Shown here piece by piece: positions 31,864 through 40,689 of a stretch of DNA of 64,000 bases. Numbering within the stretch: position 1 is the first letter of the stretch; every line of letters begins with the position of its first letter. This stretch comes from Saccharothrix longispora (GTDB taxonomy: Bacteria; Actinomycetota; Actinomycetes; Mycobacteriales; Pseudonocardiaceae). The translations under genes were made by a program, and so were the position numbers. The DNA lies in assembly GCF_030852425.1 (NCBI RefSeq), contig NZ_NSDM01000002.1, forward strand, positions 496,001-560,000, in the 5' to 3' direction. Below the pieces are notes generated by a model. That model did no database searches, was not told the origin of the DNA, and saw nothing but the letters and a program-made list of their open reading frames with translations.

Positions 31864-32921
31864 CCGACCAGGAATCCCTCATCCGCGAGGCCGTCGCGGC
31901 CGAGGCGGAGCAGCGGGTGGACCACCGCGAGGTGCTCGCCCGGCTGCACGCCGCACCCCGGCGGCGCCGCCCGTTCGCGCTGGTCGCGGTCGGCGCGCTC
32001 ACCGCGGCGGCCGCCGTCGCCGCCGTCGCGATCCCGCTCGCCGTGGACCGCGCCGCCGCGCCGGTCGACCAGGGGCGGGTCACGCCGCCCACCGGGCAGA
32101 CCGTCCTGCTGCTGGGCCTGGACGACGGCCCGGACGAGACCGCGCCGAGACCGGACGCCCTGGTGCTGGTCCGGCTCTCCCCGGACGGCTCGGTCAGCGC
32201 CGTGTCACTGCCGCGCGACACCCGGGTGTCCCTCCCCGGTGCCGCGCCGGCCCGGATCAACTCCCTCTACGGCGCGGCCCACGAGCGGGCGCGCCGGGAG
32301 GGGCGCGACCCCGACCTGGCGGGCACGGAGGCCACGGTCGCCGCCGTCGAGGAGCTGACCGGCGCCCGGGTCGACCACTGGGCGGCCCTCGGCATGGGGC
32401 GGTTCGCCGAGCTGAGCACCGCGGTCGGCGGGGTGGAGGTCTGCCTCGCCGCCGACACCCACGACGTCGAGACCGGCTTCGCGCTGCCCGCCGGCCGGCA
32501 CGTCCTGGCGGGCGAGCAGGCCGCGCTGTACCTGCGCCAGCGGAAGGGGCAGTCGCTCACCGCGGGCGACCTGGACCGCGTGCAGCGGCACCAGGTGTTC
32601 CTGCGCGGCCTGCTGGACCGGGTGGGCGGCCCGGAGGTCGCCGGCGACCCGGCGGCGCTGGCCAGGGTGATGGCGGTGGCGCACGACGCCGTCCGCACGG
32701 ACGAGGGCTGGGACGCGGTGGGCGCCGTGAAGCAGCTCGCCGCCGGTGGGACGCGGCGCTTCGCGACCCTCCCGGTCGACGCGGGCAGCCCCACCTCCGA
32801 CGGCCTGCCCGCCGACCCGGCCAGGGTGCGCCCGTTCGTCGCGGACGCGTTGCGCGACCCGGTCGCGTCGGACGCCCCGGCCCTCCCCGGATCGACCGCG
32901 GCGCCCGCCTGCGTTCCCTAG
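31860..32921 (+). CDS. LytR-CpsA-Psr (LCP) family membrane protein coupled to the sigma factor
   Basis: 353 residues overlapping the sigma gene by ATGA. A cytoplasmic N-terminus of about 38 residues precedes a transmembrane helix (about 40-62). The extracellular LCP domain follows with TVLLLGLDDGPDETAPRPDA, SLPRDTRVSLPG, and INSLYGAAHERARREG; the Asp and Arg residues bind the polyprenyl pyrophosphate substrate in the family. LCP enzymes attach glycopolymers to peptidoglycan. Here the pairing with a sigma factor suggests sensing or repairing cell-wall stress. A role as anti-sigma via its N-terminus is possible but unproved. Confidence 0.87.
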   Translation: MTDQESLIREAVAAEAEQRVDHREVLARLHAAPRRRRPFALVAVGALTAAAAVAAVAIPLAVDRAAAPVDQGRVTPPTGQTVLLLGLDDGPDETAPRPDALVLVRLSPDGSVSAVSLPRDTRVSLPGAAPARINSLYGAAHERARREGRDPDLAGTEATVAAVEELTGARVDHWAALGMGRFAELSTAVGGVEVCLAADTHDVETGFALPAGRHVLAGEQAALYLRQRKGQSLTAGDLDRVQRHQVFLRGLLDRVGGPEVAGDPAALARVMAVAHDAVRTDEGWDAVGAVKQLAAGGTRRFATLPVDAGSPTSDGLPADPARVRPFVADALRDPVASDAPALPGSTAAPACVP

Positions 32922-32985
32922 GCGGTCCTCAGTGGACGGGTGGAGCGCCCCGAAAGGGGTTGCTCCCCCGTGCATACTCGGGGAC

Positions 32986-33879
32986 GTGGAACGGACGCGG
33001 GTGGGGCTCGTCGGCGTCGGCACGATCGCGCGCACGCACCTGGCGGTGCTCGCCGAGCGGTCCGATGTGGACCTGCTGTTCACCGTGGACCCGGTGGCGG
33101 CCGCCCCCGGTCCCCGACCCCACTACCCGGACCTGCCGACCGCGCTGGCGTCGCACCGGCCCGACCTGGTCGTGATCGCCACCCCCGCGGACTCGCACGC
33201 CGACCTGGCCGCGCTGGTGCTGGCCGACACCGACGCCCGCGTGCTGGTGGAGAAGCCGCTGGTGCTCGACCCGGCGTCGCTGGACCGGTTGCGCGGCCGG
33301 GACTCGTCCCGGCTGTTCACCGCGCACCACTTCGCGTTCTCCCCCGAGGTGCGGTGGGCGGCGTCCCTGTCGTTCGGCCCGGTCACCGCGGTCACCTCGG
33401 CGTTCTGCGACCCGTACGTGCTCAAGGGCGAGCAGGCGTTCACCTCCTACGTCTCGCCGTGGGCGGACTCGGGCATCAACCAGCTGACCGTGCTGGCGCG
33501 GCTGGTCGAACCGGTCGCCGTGACGTCGCTGGCGCAGGAGGGGCTGCACGCGTGGGCCACGGTCGCCTACCGCTCCGGGGGCACGTCGGGCGAGGCGCGG
33601 CTGCGCGTCGACTGGCGCACCGGCGCGAGCAGCAAGTCCACCGCCCTGTCGTGCGGCGAGGTGGAGGTGTGGCTCGACCACACCGCGATGACCGGCTTCG
33701 CGTTCCGCGGCGGCGACCTGCTGGCGTCGTTCGGCACGGACGGCCGCACGCCGCGCAAGATCGCCCACTACCGGCCGCTGTACGACAGCCTGCTGTCCGC
33801 CACCCCGGACCCGGTGCTCGGCTTCGACGTCGCCGCCGCCCTGACCGGCCTGCACGCCTCGGCGCGGACGCCGTCGTGA
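32986..33879 (+). CDS. Gfo/Idh/MocA-family oxidoreductase
   Basis: 297 residues, GTG start. The N-terminal Rossmann fold has the dinucleotide motif VGLVGVGTIARTHL, then PDLVVIATPADSHADL and the conserved VLVEKPL with the catalytic lysine. The C-terminal alpha/beta domain contains FTAHHFAFSPEVRW and SPWADSGINQL. Such enzymes oxidise or reduce sugars and cyclitols with NAD(P). Substrate unknown. The stop overlaps the start of a P-loop kinase-like gene (GTGA), suggesting a two-gene unit. Confidence 0.87.
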   Translation: MERTRVGLVGVGTIARTHLAVLAERSDVDLLFTVDPVAAAPGPRPHYPDLPTALASHRPDLVVIATPADSHADLAALVLADTDARVLVEKPLVLDPASLDRLRGRDSSRLFTAHHFAFSPEVRWAASLSFGPVTAVTSAFCDPYVLKGEQAFTSYVSPWADSGINQLTVLARLVEPVAVTSLAQEGLHAWATVAYRSGGTSGEARLRVDWRTGASSKSTALSCGEVEVWLDHTAMTGFAFRGGDLLASFGTDGRTPRKIAHYRPLYDSLLSATPDPVLGFDVAAALTGLHASARTPS

Positions 33880-34441
33880 CGCCGCGGCGCATCGTCGTGC
33901 CCGGCGTGAGCGGCGCGGGCAAGAGCACGCTGTCGCGCCCCCCTGGTCGCGCCCCCTGGCCGCGCTCGTGGGCGGACCGCACGTGGAGCTGGACGCCACC
34001 GCGCACGGTCCCGGGTGGACGACACCGCCAGTCGAGGAGTTCCGGGCCCGGCTCGCCGCCGCCACCGCCGGACCCGCGTGGGTCGTCGACGGCAACCACG
34101 TCGACCGCACCGCCGAGGTGCTGTGGCACCGCGCCGACCTGCTGGTGTGGCTGGACCAACCGCTGCGCGTCGTCGTGCCGCGCCTGCTGCGCCGCAGCCT
34201 CGGCCGGATCGTGCGCCGCGCCGGGCTGTGGAACGGCAACCGCGAGGGCCTGAACGCCCTGGTGGGCCGCGATTCGGTGATCGCCTGGGCGATCAAGCAG
34301 CACCGGGGCCACCTGACCGCGCACCCGGCCCGGCCGGCCGGGCTGCCGCACCCGCGGCTGCGCTCGACCGCCGAGGCGGACCGCTGGCTGACCGCGTTCG
34401 GCGGGGCGGTCCGGCGCGGCCCCGGGCCGACTCCCCCGTGA
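33876..34441 (+). pseudogene. P-loop nucleoside-kinase-like gene with two +1 frameshifts in C runs
   Basis: The start reads VTPRRIVVPGVSGAGKSTLS, a clear Walker A. The downstream frame gives GGPHVELDATAHGPGWTTP, WVVDGNHVDRTAEVLWHRAD and LLVWLDQPLRVVVPRLL, typical of FlaR/adenylate-kinase-like proteins. Two single extra C bases explain the break, in the C runs at 33938-33943 and 33952-33956; removing both restores LSRPLVAPLAALVGG. The first codon overlaps the oxidoreductase stop. With both shifts it should be inactive; either genuine decay or homopolymer errors in the assembly. Confidence 0.7.
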
Positions 34442-34529
34442 CGGCGCCGACCCGCCTAGCACCGCCGGAACGCCTGGCAGGCGGACCCCTCGCCGAGCGG
34501 TTCGCGGGCGATCAGCGAGACTTGACCCC

Positions 34530-36221
34530 ATGAACGACGAACCCGACGACCGGATCAGCTTCACCGACCTCGGGTTGCGCCCCGAACTGCTCCGCGCCCT
34601 GTCGGGCCTGGGTTACGAGGAGCCGACCCCGATCCAGCGCGAGGCGATCCCTCCGCTCTCCGAGGGCCGCGACCTGCTCGGCCAGGCCGCGACCGGCACC
34701 GGCAAGACGGCGGCCTTCGCGCTGCCCGTGCTGGAGCGGATGGCCGCCGCCGGCGAGCGCACCGAACGCGCGCCGTTCGCGCTGGTGCTGGTGCCGACGC
34801 GCGAGCTGGCCGTACAGGTGTCGGAGGCGGTGCACCGGTACGGGCGCGACCTGGGGGCGCGCGTGCTGCCGATCTACGGCGGTCAGCCGATCGGGCGGCA
34901 GCTGCGGGTGCTGGAGCAGGGCGTGGACGTCGTGGTCGCCACGCCGGGCCGCGCCGTGGACCACCTCCAGCGCGGCACGCTGAAGTTGGAGAACCTGAAG
35001 GTCGTCGTGCTCGACGAGGCCGACGAGATGCTCGACATGGGCTTCGCCGAGGACCTGGACTCGATCCTGTCCGAGGCTCCGGCCGAGCGGCAGACCGTGC
35101 TGTTCTCCGCCACGATGCCCTCGCGCATCGACCGCCTGGCGCGCCAGCACCTCAAGGACCCGGTGCGCATCACGATCAGCCGCGAGCAGCCGGAGCCGGG
35201 CGAGGCGCCGAAGGTCCGGCAGAGCGCCTACGTCGTGCCGCGCGCGCACAAGCCCGCGGCCCTGGGCCGCATCCTCGACGTGGAGTCCCCGACCGCGGCG
35301 ATCGTGTTCTGCCGCACCCGCGACGAGGTCGACCAGCTCACCGAGACCCTCAACGGCCGCGGCTACCGGGCGGAGTCGCTGCACGGCGGCATCAGCCAGG
35401 AGCAGCGCGACCGGGTGATGGCGCGGCTGCGCAACGGCACCGCGGACCTGCTGGTGGCCACCGACGTCGCCGCGCGCGGCCTGGACGTGGAGCAGCTCAC
35501 GCACGTCGTGAACTACAACGTGCCCTCCGCGCCGGAGTCCTACGTGCACCGCATCGGCCGGGTCGGCCGGGCGGGCCGCGAGGGCGTGGCGATCACGCTG
35601 GCCGAGCCGCGCGAGCACGGCATGCTCAAGACCATCGAGCGCGTCACCAAGCAGCGCATCCAGGTCGAGAAGGTGCCGACGGTCGCGGACCTGCGCACCC
35701 GCCGGCTGGAGCTGACCCGCGCCGCGCTGCACGAGAGCCTGCTGGAGGACGACCTGGAGGGCTTCCGGGTCGTGGTCGAGACGCTGGCCGACGAGTTCGA
35801 CGTGATGGAGGTGGCGCTCGCGGCGGTGAAGCTGGCGCACGAGGCCAGCGGCGCGGCGGCCGACGAGGAGGAGATCCCGGAGTACGTGCCGCGCAGCGGT
35901 GGCGACCGGCGCGGTCGCGACGGCGCGCCGGCCGGCGAGCGGCGCGACCGCAGGCCCCCGCGCCGGCCGACGGCGGGCATGACGCGCCTGTTCGTCGGCG
36001 CGGGGCGCAGCTCGGGCATCCGGCCGCAGGACCTGGTGGGCGCCATCGCGGGCGAGGCGAAGCTCAACGGCCGCGAGATCGGCGCGATCGAGATCGCCGA
36101 CCGGTTCTCCCTGGTGGAGGTGCCGGAGACGGCGGCGCAGCAGGTCATCGCGTCACTGCGGGGCGCCACCATCAAGGGCCGCAAGGTCACCGTGCGCCGG
36201 GAGCGCGACGACCCCAGGTGA
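34530..36221 (+). CDS. deaD: DEAD-box ATP-dependent RNA helicase
   Basis: 563 residues. Ordered motifs: Q-motif FTDLGLRPELLRAL...PTPIQ, Walker A ATGTGKT, PTRELAVQ, VDVVVATPGR, DEADEM, SATMP, VFCRTRDE, ATDVAARGLD and HRIGRVGRAGR. The C-terminal region has an acidic/basic linker (about 445-480) and a DbpA/CsdA-type RNA-binding domain (TRLFVGAGRSSGIRPQDLVG to the end). This is the actinobacterial DeaD/CsdA type that unwinds structured RNA during cold stress and ribosome assembly. No operon partner. Confidence 0.95.
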   Translation: MNDEPDDRISFTDLGLRPELLRALSGLGYEEPTPIQREAIPPLSEGRDLLGQAATGTGKTAAFALPVLERMAAAGERTERAPFALVLVPTRELAVQVSEAVHRYGRDLGARVLPIYGGQPIGRQLRVLEQGVDVVVATPGRAVDHLQRGTLKLENLKVVVLDEADEMLDMGFAEDLDSILSEAPAERQTVLFSATMPSRIDRLARQHLKDPVRITISREQPEPGEAPKVRQSAYVVPRAHKPAALGRILDVESPTAAIVFCRTRDEVDQLTETLNGRGYRAESLHGGISQEQRDRVMARLRNGTADLLVATDVAARGLDVEQLTHVVNYNVPSAPESYVHRIGRVGRAGREGVAITLAEPREHGMLKTIERVTKQRIQVEKVPTVADLRTRRLELTRAALHESLLEDDLEGFRVVVETLADEFDVMEVALAAVKLAHEASGAAADEEEIPEYVPRSGGDRRGRDGAPAGERRDRRPPRRPTAGMTRLFVGAGRSSGIRPQDLVGAIAGEAKLNGREIGAIEIADRFSLVEVPETAAQQVIASLRGATIKGRKVTVRRERDDPR

Positions 36222-36720
36222 TCGCCCCGGACCTGGGCGGCGCCCGCCGACCTGGGCGCCGCGTCGGTGGCGGTCACCGCGCACCGCGGCGCCCCGGGGA
36301 GGACGTGCGGGCGGCCTCGGACCGCTGCCCGCGTCCTACCGGTGGCGGCTGCGCGCGGTGGTCGGGTGGCCGGGTGGCCGGGCTCGACGTGGCCTCGGCC
36401 GCGTGGCGGCGCGACGGCGACCGGCTGTGCTTCGCCGACGGCCCGGACGGCGAGCGGCGCTGGCTGCTGCTCGACCGGTTCCGGCACGACGAGTGCCCGG
36501 TGGTGGCGGCGCTGTGGCGGCGCACGCCGGCGTGCTGCTGGACAACGGCGTGCACGCCTACGGCCCGCACGTGATCGCCGAGCGCAACGCGACGTTCGAG
36601 GTGGCCGGGTACGCGCCCGGCGGTGACGGGGCGGCCGACGGCGACCTCGTCACCACCGACCTGGCCGGCTGGCCGGCGTCCGGCGCCCCCTGCCCCGAAC
36701 CCCTGCCCCGAGCCCTCCCG
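36222..36720 (+). pseudogene. Decayed coding sequence of unknown function
   Basis: Protein-like segments with strong GC3 bias appear in different frames of the plus strand: DLGAASVAVTAHRGAPG near 36250, LPASYRWRLRAVV near 36330, GLDVASAAWRRDGDRLCFAD and RRWLLLDRFRHDECPVVAAL (36380-36520), then HAGVLLDNGVHAYGPHVIAE and RNATFEVAGYAPGGDG (36525-36640). At least three frameshifts are needed to join them. No start codon with a ribosome binding site is seen. I do not recognise the family. The 542 bp between the helicase and the convergent esterase hold nothing else. Confidence 0.5.
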
Positions 36721-36763
36721 TCCCCGGCCCGCCGCCACGCGAAGCCGTTGCCGCGCAACGGGG

Positions 36764-38065
36764 TCACGGTGCACGTCGCGGCGGGCGGGCGCCGGTCCCG
36801 GTGACGGCGTGGTCGATCGGCCGGTCGAGGTCGACACCGCGCCACGGCGCGCGCAGCGGCTCGACCGGCTCGCCCCACCACCGCACGCCGCGCCAACCGG
36901 GGTCGCCGGTGGCGCAGAAGTCGACCCAGGCCCGCAGCATGCGCCGGGACAGCGCGCGCTCGTCGTCGCCCGGCGGTCCACCGATGAGGAAGTCGGCGCC
37001 GTCGAGGTTGCCGAAGCAGAACGGCACGTCGGCGGTGTGCCCGCCGGGTGACCGGGTGAACCGCGCCAGGTGCGCGCGGCCGTGCGCCTCGGCGAGGCGG
37101 GTGGTGGGTTCGGCGAACACGAAGTCGCCCGCCAGTCGCACGGCCGCCTCGTCGGGGTGGCGCTCCCGGTAGGCCGCGACGACGTGCGCGGGGACGCCCC
37201 AGTCACGGCCGAGGGTGTCGACGTCCGGTGGGCGGAACGCGCCGACCGCCTCGAACAGCCGGTACTCGGCGGAGGTGTGGCAGAACAGGGCGTCCACGCG
37301 CGGGTCGAGCGGGGGCAGGCGGTCGGCGACCGGCCCGAACAGGACGGGGTCGTGGCCGAGCGCGCCGGTCTGCACGCGGGCCAGCGCGTCGGCGGAGGTC
37401 ACGGCGCTCTCCGGGGTGGTGGGGTCGATCCACTCGGCGACACGCCGCGCGAAGTCCTCGGTGCACACGCGGTTGGGCACGCTGTGCGCGATGACGCGCC
37501 GCACGGGTTCGGCGGCGGCGAGGAACAGCGCGGAGGCCGCGCCCGCGGACTGGCCGGCGACGGTGATGGCGTCCGGGTCCCCGCCGAACACGGCGATGGT
37601 GTCGCGGACCCGGCGCAGCGCGGCCCGCTGGTCGAGCAGGCCGCGGTTGGCCGGCGCGCCGGGCACGTGGCCGAAGCCCTCGAACCCGAGCCGGTAGTTG
37701 CAGGTCACCACGACCAGGCCGGCGCGGGCCAGCGCCGCGCCGTCGTAGTCGGGTTGGGCGGACGACCCGAACGCGTAAGCCCCGCCGTGCAGGTAGAACA
37801 GCACCGGGGCGCCCTCGGCGTCCCGCCGCGCCCACACGTTGAAGCTGAGCACGGCCTCGTCGCCGGGTCGCCACACCGGCGCGCCCGGCAGTTCGGCCGA
37901 CTGCGGCGCGACCGGCCCGTACCGCACGCAGTCGCCGCGGTGCTCGACCGGCACGGGCGCACCGAACCGCCGCGCCCCGAAGGGCGGTTCCGCGTACTGG
38001 ATGCCGAGGAACGCGTCCACTTCCGCATCGATCTCGATACCGCGGAACCGCCCACGCCGTGTCAT
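36764..38065 (-). CDS. Type-B carboxylesterase/lipase
   Basis: 433 residues, alpha/beta hydrolase. Oxyanion hole HGGAYAFGS, nucleophile elbow GQSAGA, catalytic histidine in GGHTADVPFCFGN, and N-terminal FLGIQYAEPPFGARRF typical of the COesterase family. No signal peptide is seen, so it should be cytoplasmic and hydrolyse small esters. It is divergent from the PLP decarboxylase gene, with only 19 bp between start codons, so their promoters must overlap the genes. Confidence 0.92.
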   Translation of the reverse strand: MTRRGRFRGIEIDAEVDAFLGIQYAEPPFGARRFGAPVPVEHRGDCVRYGPVAPQSAELPGAPVWRPGDEAVLSFNVWARRDAEGAPVLFYLHGGAYAFGSSAQPDYDGAALARAGLVVVTCNYRLGFEGFGHVPGAPANRGLLDQRAALRRVRDTIAVFGGDPDAITVAGQSAGAASALFLAAAEPVRRVIAHSVPNRVCTEDFARRVAEWIDPTTPESAVTSADALARVQTGALGHDPVLFGPVADRLPPLDPRVDALFCHTSAEYRLFEAVGAFRPPDVDTLGRDWGVPAHVVAAYRERHPDEAAVRLAGDFVFAEPTTRLAEAHGRAHLARFTRSPGGHTADVPFCFGNLDGADFLIGGPPGDDERALSRRMLRAWVDFCATGDPGWRGVRWWGEPVEPLRAPWRGVDLDRPIDHAVTGTGARPPRRAP

Positions 38066-38084
38066 CGGCGACTAGCCTGCCACG

Positions 38085-39512
38085 ATGGGCGATCCGCTGA
38101 ACGCCGGGGACGACGCGGCCGAGGCGCTGGGCATGGTGGCGCGCGCCGCCCGCCCCTACCTCGACGCGCTCCCCCACCTGCCGGTGCGCGACGCGGCGCA
38201 CGCCCACCTGCTCGAAGAACTCGACGGCCCGTTGCCCGAGTCCGGCGACGGCACCATGACCGCGGTCGCCGACCTGCTGCGCATCGGCACCCGGGCGGCC
38301 ACGCACTCGTCCGGCCCCCGGTACTTCCACTTCGTCGTGGGCGGTTCCACCCCGGCCGCCCAGGCGGCGGACTGGGTGACGTCCCTCCTGGACCAGGCCG
38401 CCGGCCTGTGGCCCAACTCGCCGTTCGCCGCCCGGGCCGAGGCCGTCGTGCTGCGCTGGCTCAAGGAGCTGCTCGGCCTGCCGCCCACCCACGGCGGGGT
38501 GCTCACGCCCAGCGCGACGTTCGCCAACCTCACCGGCCTGGCGTGCGCCCGGTTCTGGTGGGCGCGGCGGCACGGCGTGGACGTCACCGCCGAGGGGCTC
38601 GTCGGCCTGCCGGGGATGCCGGTGTTCTCCAGCGGCTACGTGCACGCGAGCAGCCGCAAGGCGTTGCAGGTGCTGGGCCTGGGTCGGGACACCGTGCGCA
38701 CGTTCACCCGCGACGACGCGGGCCGGCTGGACGTGGACGCCTTGGACCGCGAGCTGGCCGCATCGGGACCGGCGGTGCTGATCGGCAACGCGGGCGAGGT
38801 CAACGGCGGCGACTTCGACCCGATCGACGAGATGGCGGACCTGGCCGAGCGGCACGGCGCGTGGCTGCACGTGGACGGTGCGTTCGGCCTGTTCGCCGCC
38901 GTGTCCCCGCTCACCGCGCCCCTGGTGCGCGGCGTGGAGCGCGCCGACTCGGTGGCGGCGGACGGCCACAAGTGGCTCAACGTCCCCTACGAGAGCGGGT
39001 TCGCGTTCGTGCGCGACCCCTTGCTGCTCGGGCACGCCTTCGGCACCTGGAACGCCCCCTACCTGCCCGAGCCGGACGAGGAGCGCGTCAACTACAACAA
39101 CCTCGGTCCCGAGTCGTCCCGGCGGGCCCGTGCCCTGCCCATCTGGGCCACGCTGCGCGCCTACGGCCGCGAGGGCCACCGGGTGATGGTCGAACGGCAC
39201 CGCTCCCTGGCCCTGCGGCTGGGCCGCCGCATCGCCGAGTCCCCGGACCTGGAGCTCCTGGCCCCGGTCACCCTGTTCGTCGTCTGCTTCCGCTACCGCC
39301 CGGCCGGTGTCGCGCCGGACACCCTCGACGACCTCAACCGCCGCCTCGGCGAGGAGATCGTCGAGGACGCGCGCGTCTACGCGGGCACCACCGTCTACCG
39401 GGGCGTGGTGGCGCTGCGCCCGGCCATCGTGAACTGGCGGACCACCGAGGAGGACGTGGACCTGCTGGCCTCGGTGGTCCGCGAACTGGGCGCCCGCCTC
39501 CACACCCCCTGA
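38085..39512 (+). CDS. Group II pyridoxal-dependent decarboxylase
   Basis: 475 residues. The PLP lysine is in VAADGHKWLNVPYESG. Other family features are TPSATFANLTGL, AWLHVDGAFGLF and the N-terminal FHFVVGGSTPAAQAADW. These enzymes decarboxylate amino acids such as L-DOPA, tyrosine, tryptophan or glutamate; some relatives act as aldehyde synthases or aminotransferase-like enzymes. The specific substrate cannot be read from sequence. It is divergent from the carboxylesterase and followed by a long palindromic repeat. Confidence 0.9.
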   Translation: MGDPLNAGDDAAEALGMVARAARPYLDALPHLPVRDAAHAHLLEELDGPLPESGDGTMTAVADLLRIGTRAATHSSGPRYFHFVVGGSTPAAQAADWVTSLLDQAAGLWPNSPFAARAEAVVLRWLKELLGLPPTHGGVLTPSATFANLTGLACARFWWARRHGVDVTAEGLVGLPGMPVFSSGYVHASSRKALQVLGLGRDTVRTFTRDDAGRLDVDALDRELAASGPAVLIGNAGEVNGGDFDPIDEMADLAERHGAWLHVDGAFGLFAAVSPLTAPLVRGVERADSVAADGHKWLNVPYESGFAFVRDPLLLGHAFGTWNAPYLPEPDEERVNYNNLGPESSRRARALPIWATLRAYGREGHRVMVERHRSLALRLGRRIAESPDLELLAPVTLFVVCFRYRPAGVAPDTLDDLNRRLGEEIVEDARVYAGTTVYRGVVALRPAIVNWRTTEEDVDLLASVVRELGARLHTP

Positions 39513-39520
39513 CCGAGCCC

Positions 39521-39692
39521 CCCAACCCCGAGAGTCCAACCCCAGGCCCCGAGAGTCCAACGCTCGGGACCTGTGAGTTCTACGTTCGGGACCGCGTGGC
39601 CCGCACCCACGAAACCCTGGACGTAGAACTCGATGAACCTGGACGTCGGACTCTCGGCACCCGGGGGTTGGACTCTCGGGATTAGGGTTGGG
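39521..39692. repeat. Nested modular palindrome built from GAGAGTCC-type units
   Basis: The left side has CCCAACCCCGAGAGTCC, then CCGAGAGTCCAACG, then GAGTTCTACG. The right side has the complements in reverse order: CGTAGAACTC, CGTCGGACTCTCGG (13 of 14), GGGGTTGGACTCTCGGG. The related left units GAGAGTCCAACGCTCGGGAC and GAGTTCTACGTTCGGGAC are tandem variants of one module. The whole could fold into a stem of about 170 nt. It lies three bases before the P1 peptidase start and nine after the decarboxylase stop. It looks like a dispersed intergenic repeat; function unknown. Confidence 0.8.
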
Positions 39693-39694
39693 GG

Positions 39695-40675
39695 GTGCGG
39701 AATGCGATCACCGACGTGCCGGGGGTGTTGGTCGGGCACGTCACGCTGGTCGGGGGCGGGGCGCTGACCGGGACCACGGTGGTGGCCTTCCCGCGCGGCG
39801 CGCTGGTGTCGGTGGACGTGCGCGGCGGCGCGCCGGCCACGCGGGACACCGCCGCGCTCGACCCGCGGCACGGCGGGCGCCGCGTGCGCGGGGTCGTGCT
39901 GACCGGCGGCAGCGCCTACGGGTTGGCCGCGGCCGACGGGGCGGCGGGCGTGCTCGGCGGGTTCGTGCCCGCCGCCGCGCTGTTCGACCTGGGCCGGGGC
40001 GGGGACTTCACCGCACGGCCGGGCGCCGCCGAGGGGGCCGAGGCCGCCCGGATCGCCGGCCCGGACGTGCCGCAGGGCAACGTCGGCGCGGGCACCGGGG
40101 CGCTCAACGCGGCGCTCAAGGGCGGCCTGGGCACCGCGTCGGTGTCCCTGGGCGGCGGGATCGTGGTGGGCGCGGTGGCGGCGTTGAACGCGGTCGGCCC
40201 GTCGGTGGACCCGACCACCGGTCTGCCGTTCGCGCACGCGCTCGGCCTGCCCGGCGAGTTCCCCGCCCCCGGCGGCGACGACCCGGCCGCCGTCACCCGG
40301 GTCGAGGACCGCGCGGCGCCGTTCAACACGGTGATCGGGGTGGTGGCCACCAACGCCCGGTTCCCGCACCCCTACGCGCTGGCGTCGGCGGCGCAGGACG
40401 GCCTGGCGCTGGCGGTGCGGCCCTCGCACGGCCTGACCGACGGCGACACCGTGTTCGCCGCCCGCACCGGCGACGACGGCACCCGGGACGACGGCACCGG
40501 GGAAGTCGAGCCGCGCCGGGTGCTCGACGCCGCACGCGAGGTGTTCGCCCGCGCCCTCGTGCACGGCCTGCTCAACGCCGAATCCGTGACCACCGCGTGG
40601 GGCGCGCTGCCCGCCTACCGGGAGCTGTACCCGCGCACCGCCGCCCGCTACCGGGCCGGACACCGGGGGAACTGA
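39695..40675 (+). CDS. P1-family peptidase (DmpA-like N-terminal nucleophile hydrolase)
   Basis: 326 residues, GTG start. Landmarks of the DmpA/ornithine acetyltransferase fold: AITDVPGVLVGHVTL, GVVLTGGSAYGLAAADG, NVGAGTGALNAALKGGLGT and FNTVIGVVATNARF, the last being the autocleavage/nucleophile region. Family members are self-processing D- or beta-aminopeptidases. Only three bases separate the gene from the upstream palindrome, so its ribosome binding site (GGGTTGGGG) is part of that repeat. It is followed after 14 bp by a DUF4865 gene. Confidence 0.88.
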   Translation: MRNAITDVPGVLVGHVTLVGGGALTGTTVVAFPRGALVSVDVRGGAPATRDTAALDPRHGGRRVRGVVLTGGSAYGLAAADGAAGVLGGFVPAAALFDLGRGGDFTARPGAAEGAEAARIAGPDVPQGNVGAGTGALNAALKGGLGTASVSLGGGIVVGAVAALNAVGPSVDPTTGLPFAHALGLPGEFPAPGGDDPAAVTRVEDRAAPFNTVIGVVATNARFPHPYALASAAQDGLALAVRPSHGLTDGDTVFAARTGDDGTRDDGTGEVEPRRVLDAAREVFARALVHGLLNAESVTTAWGALPAYRELYPRTAARYRAGHRGN

Positions 40676-40689
40676 CACCAGTGCACGCC

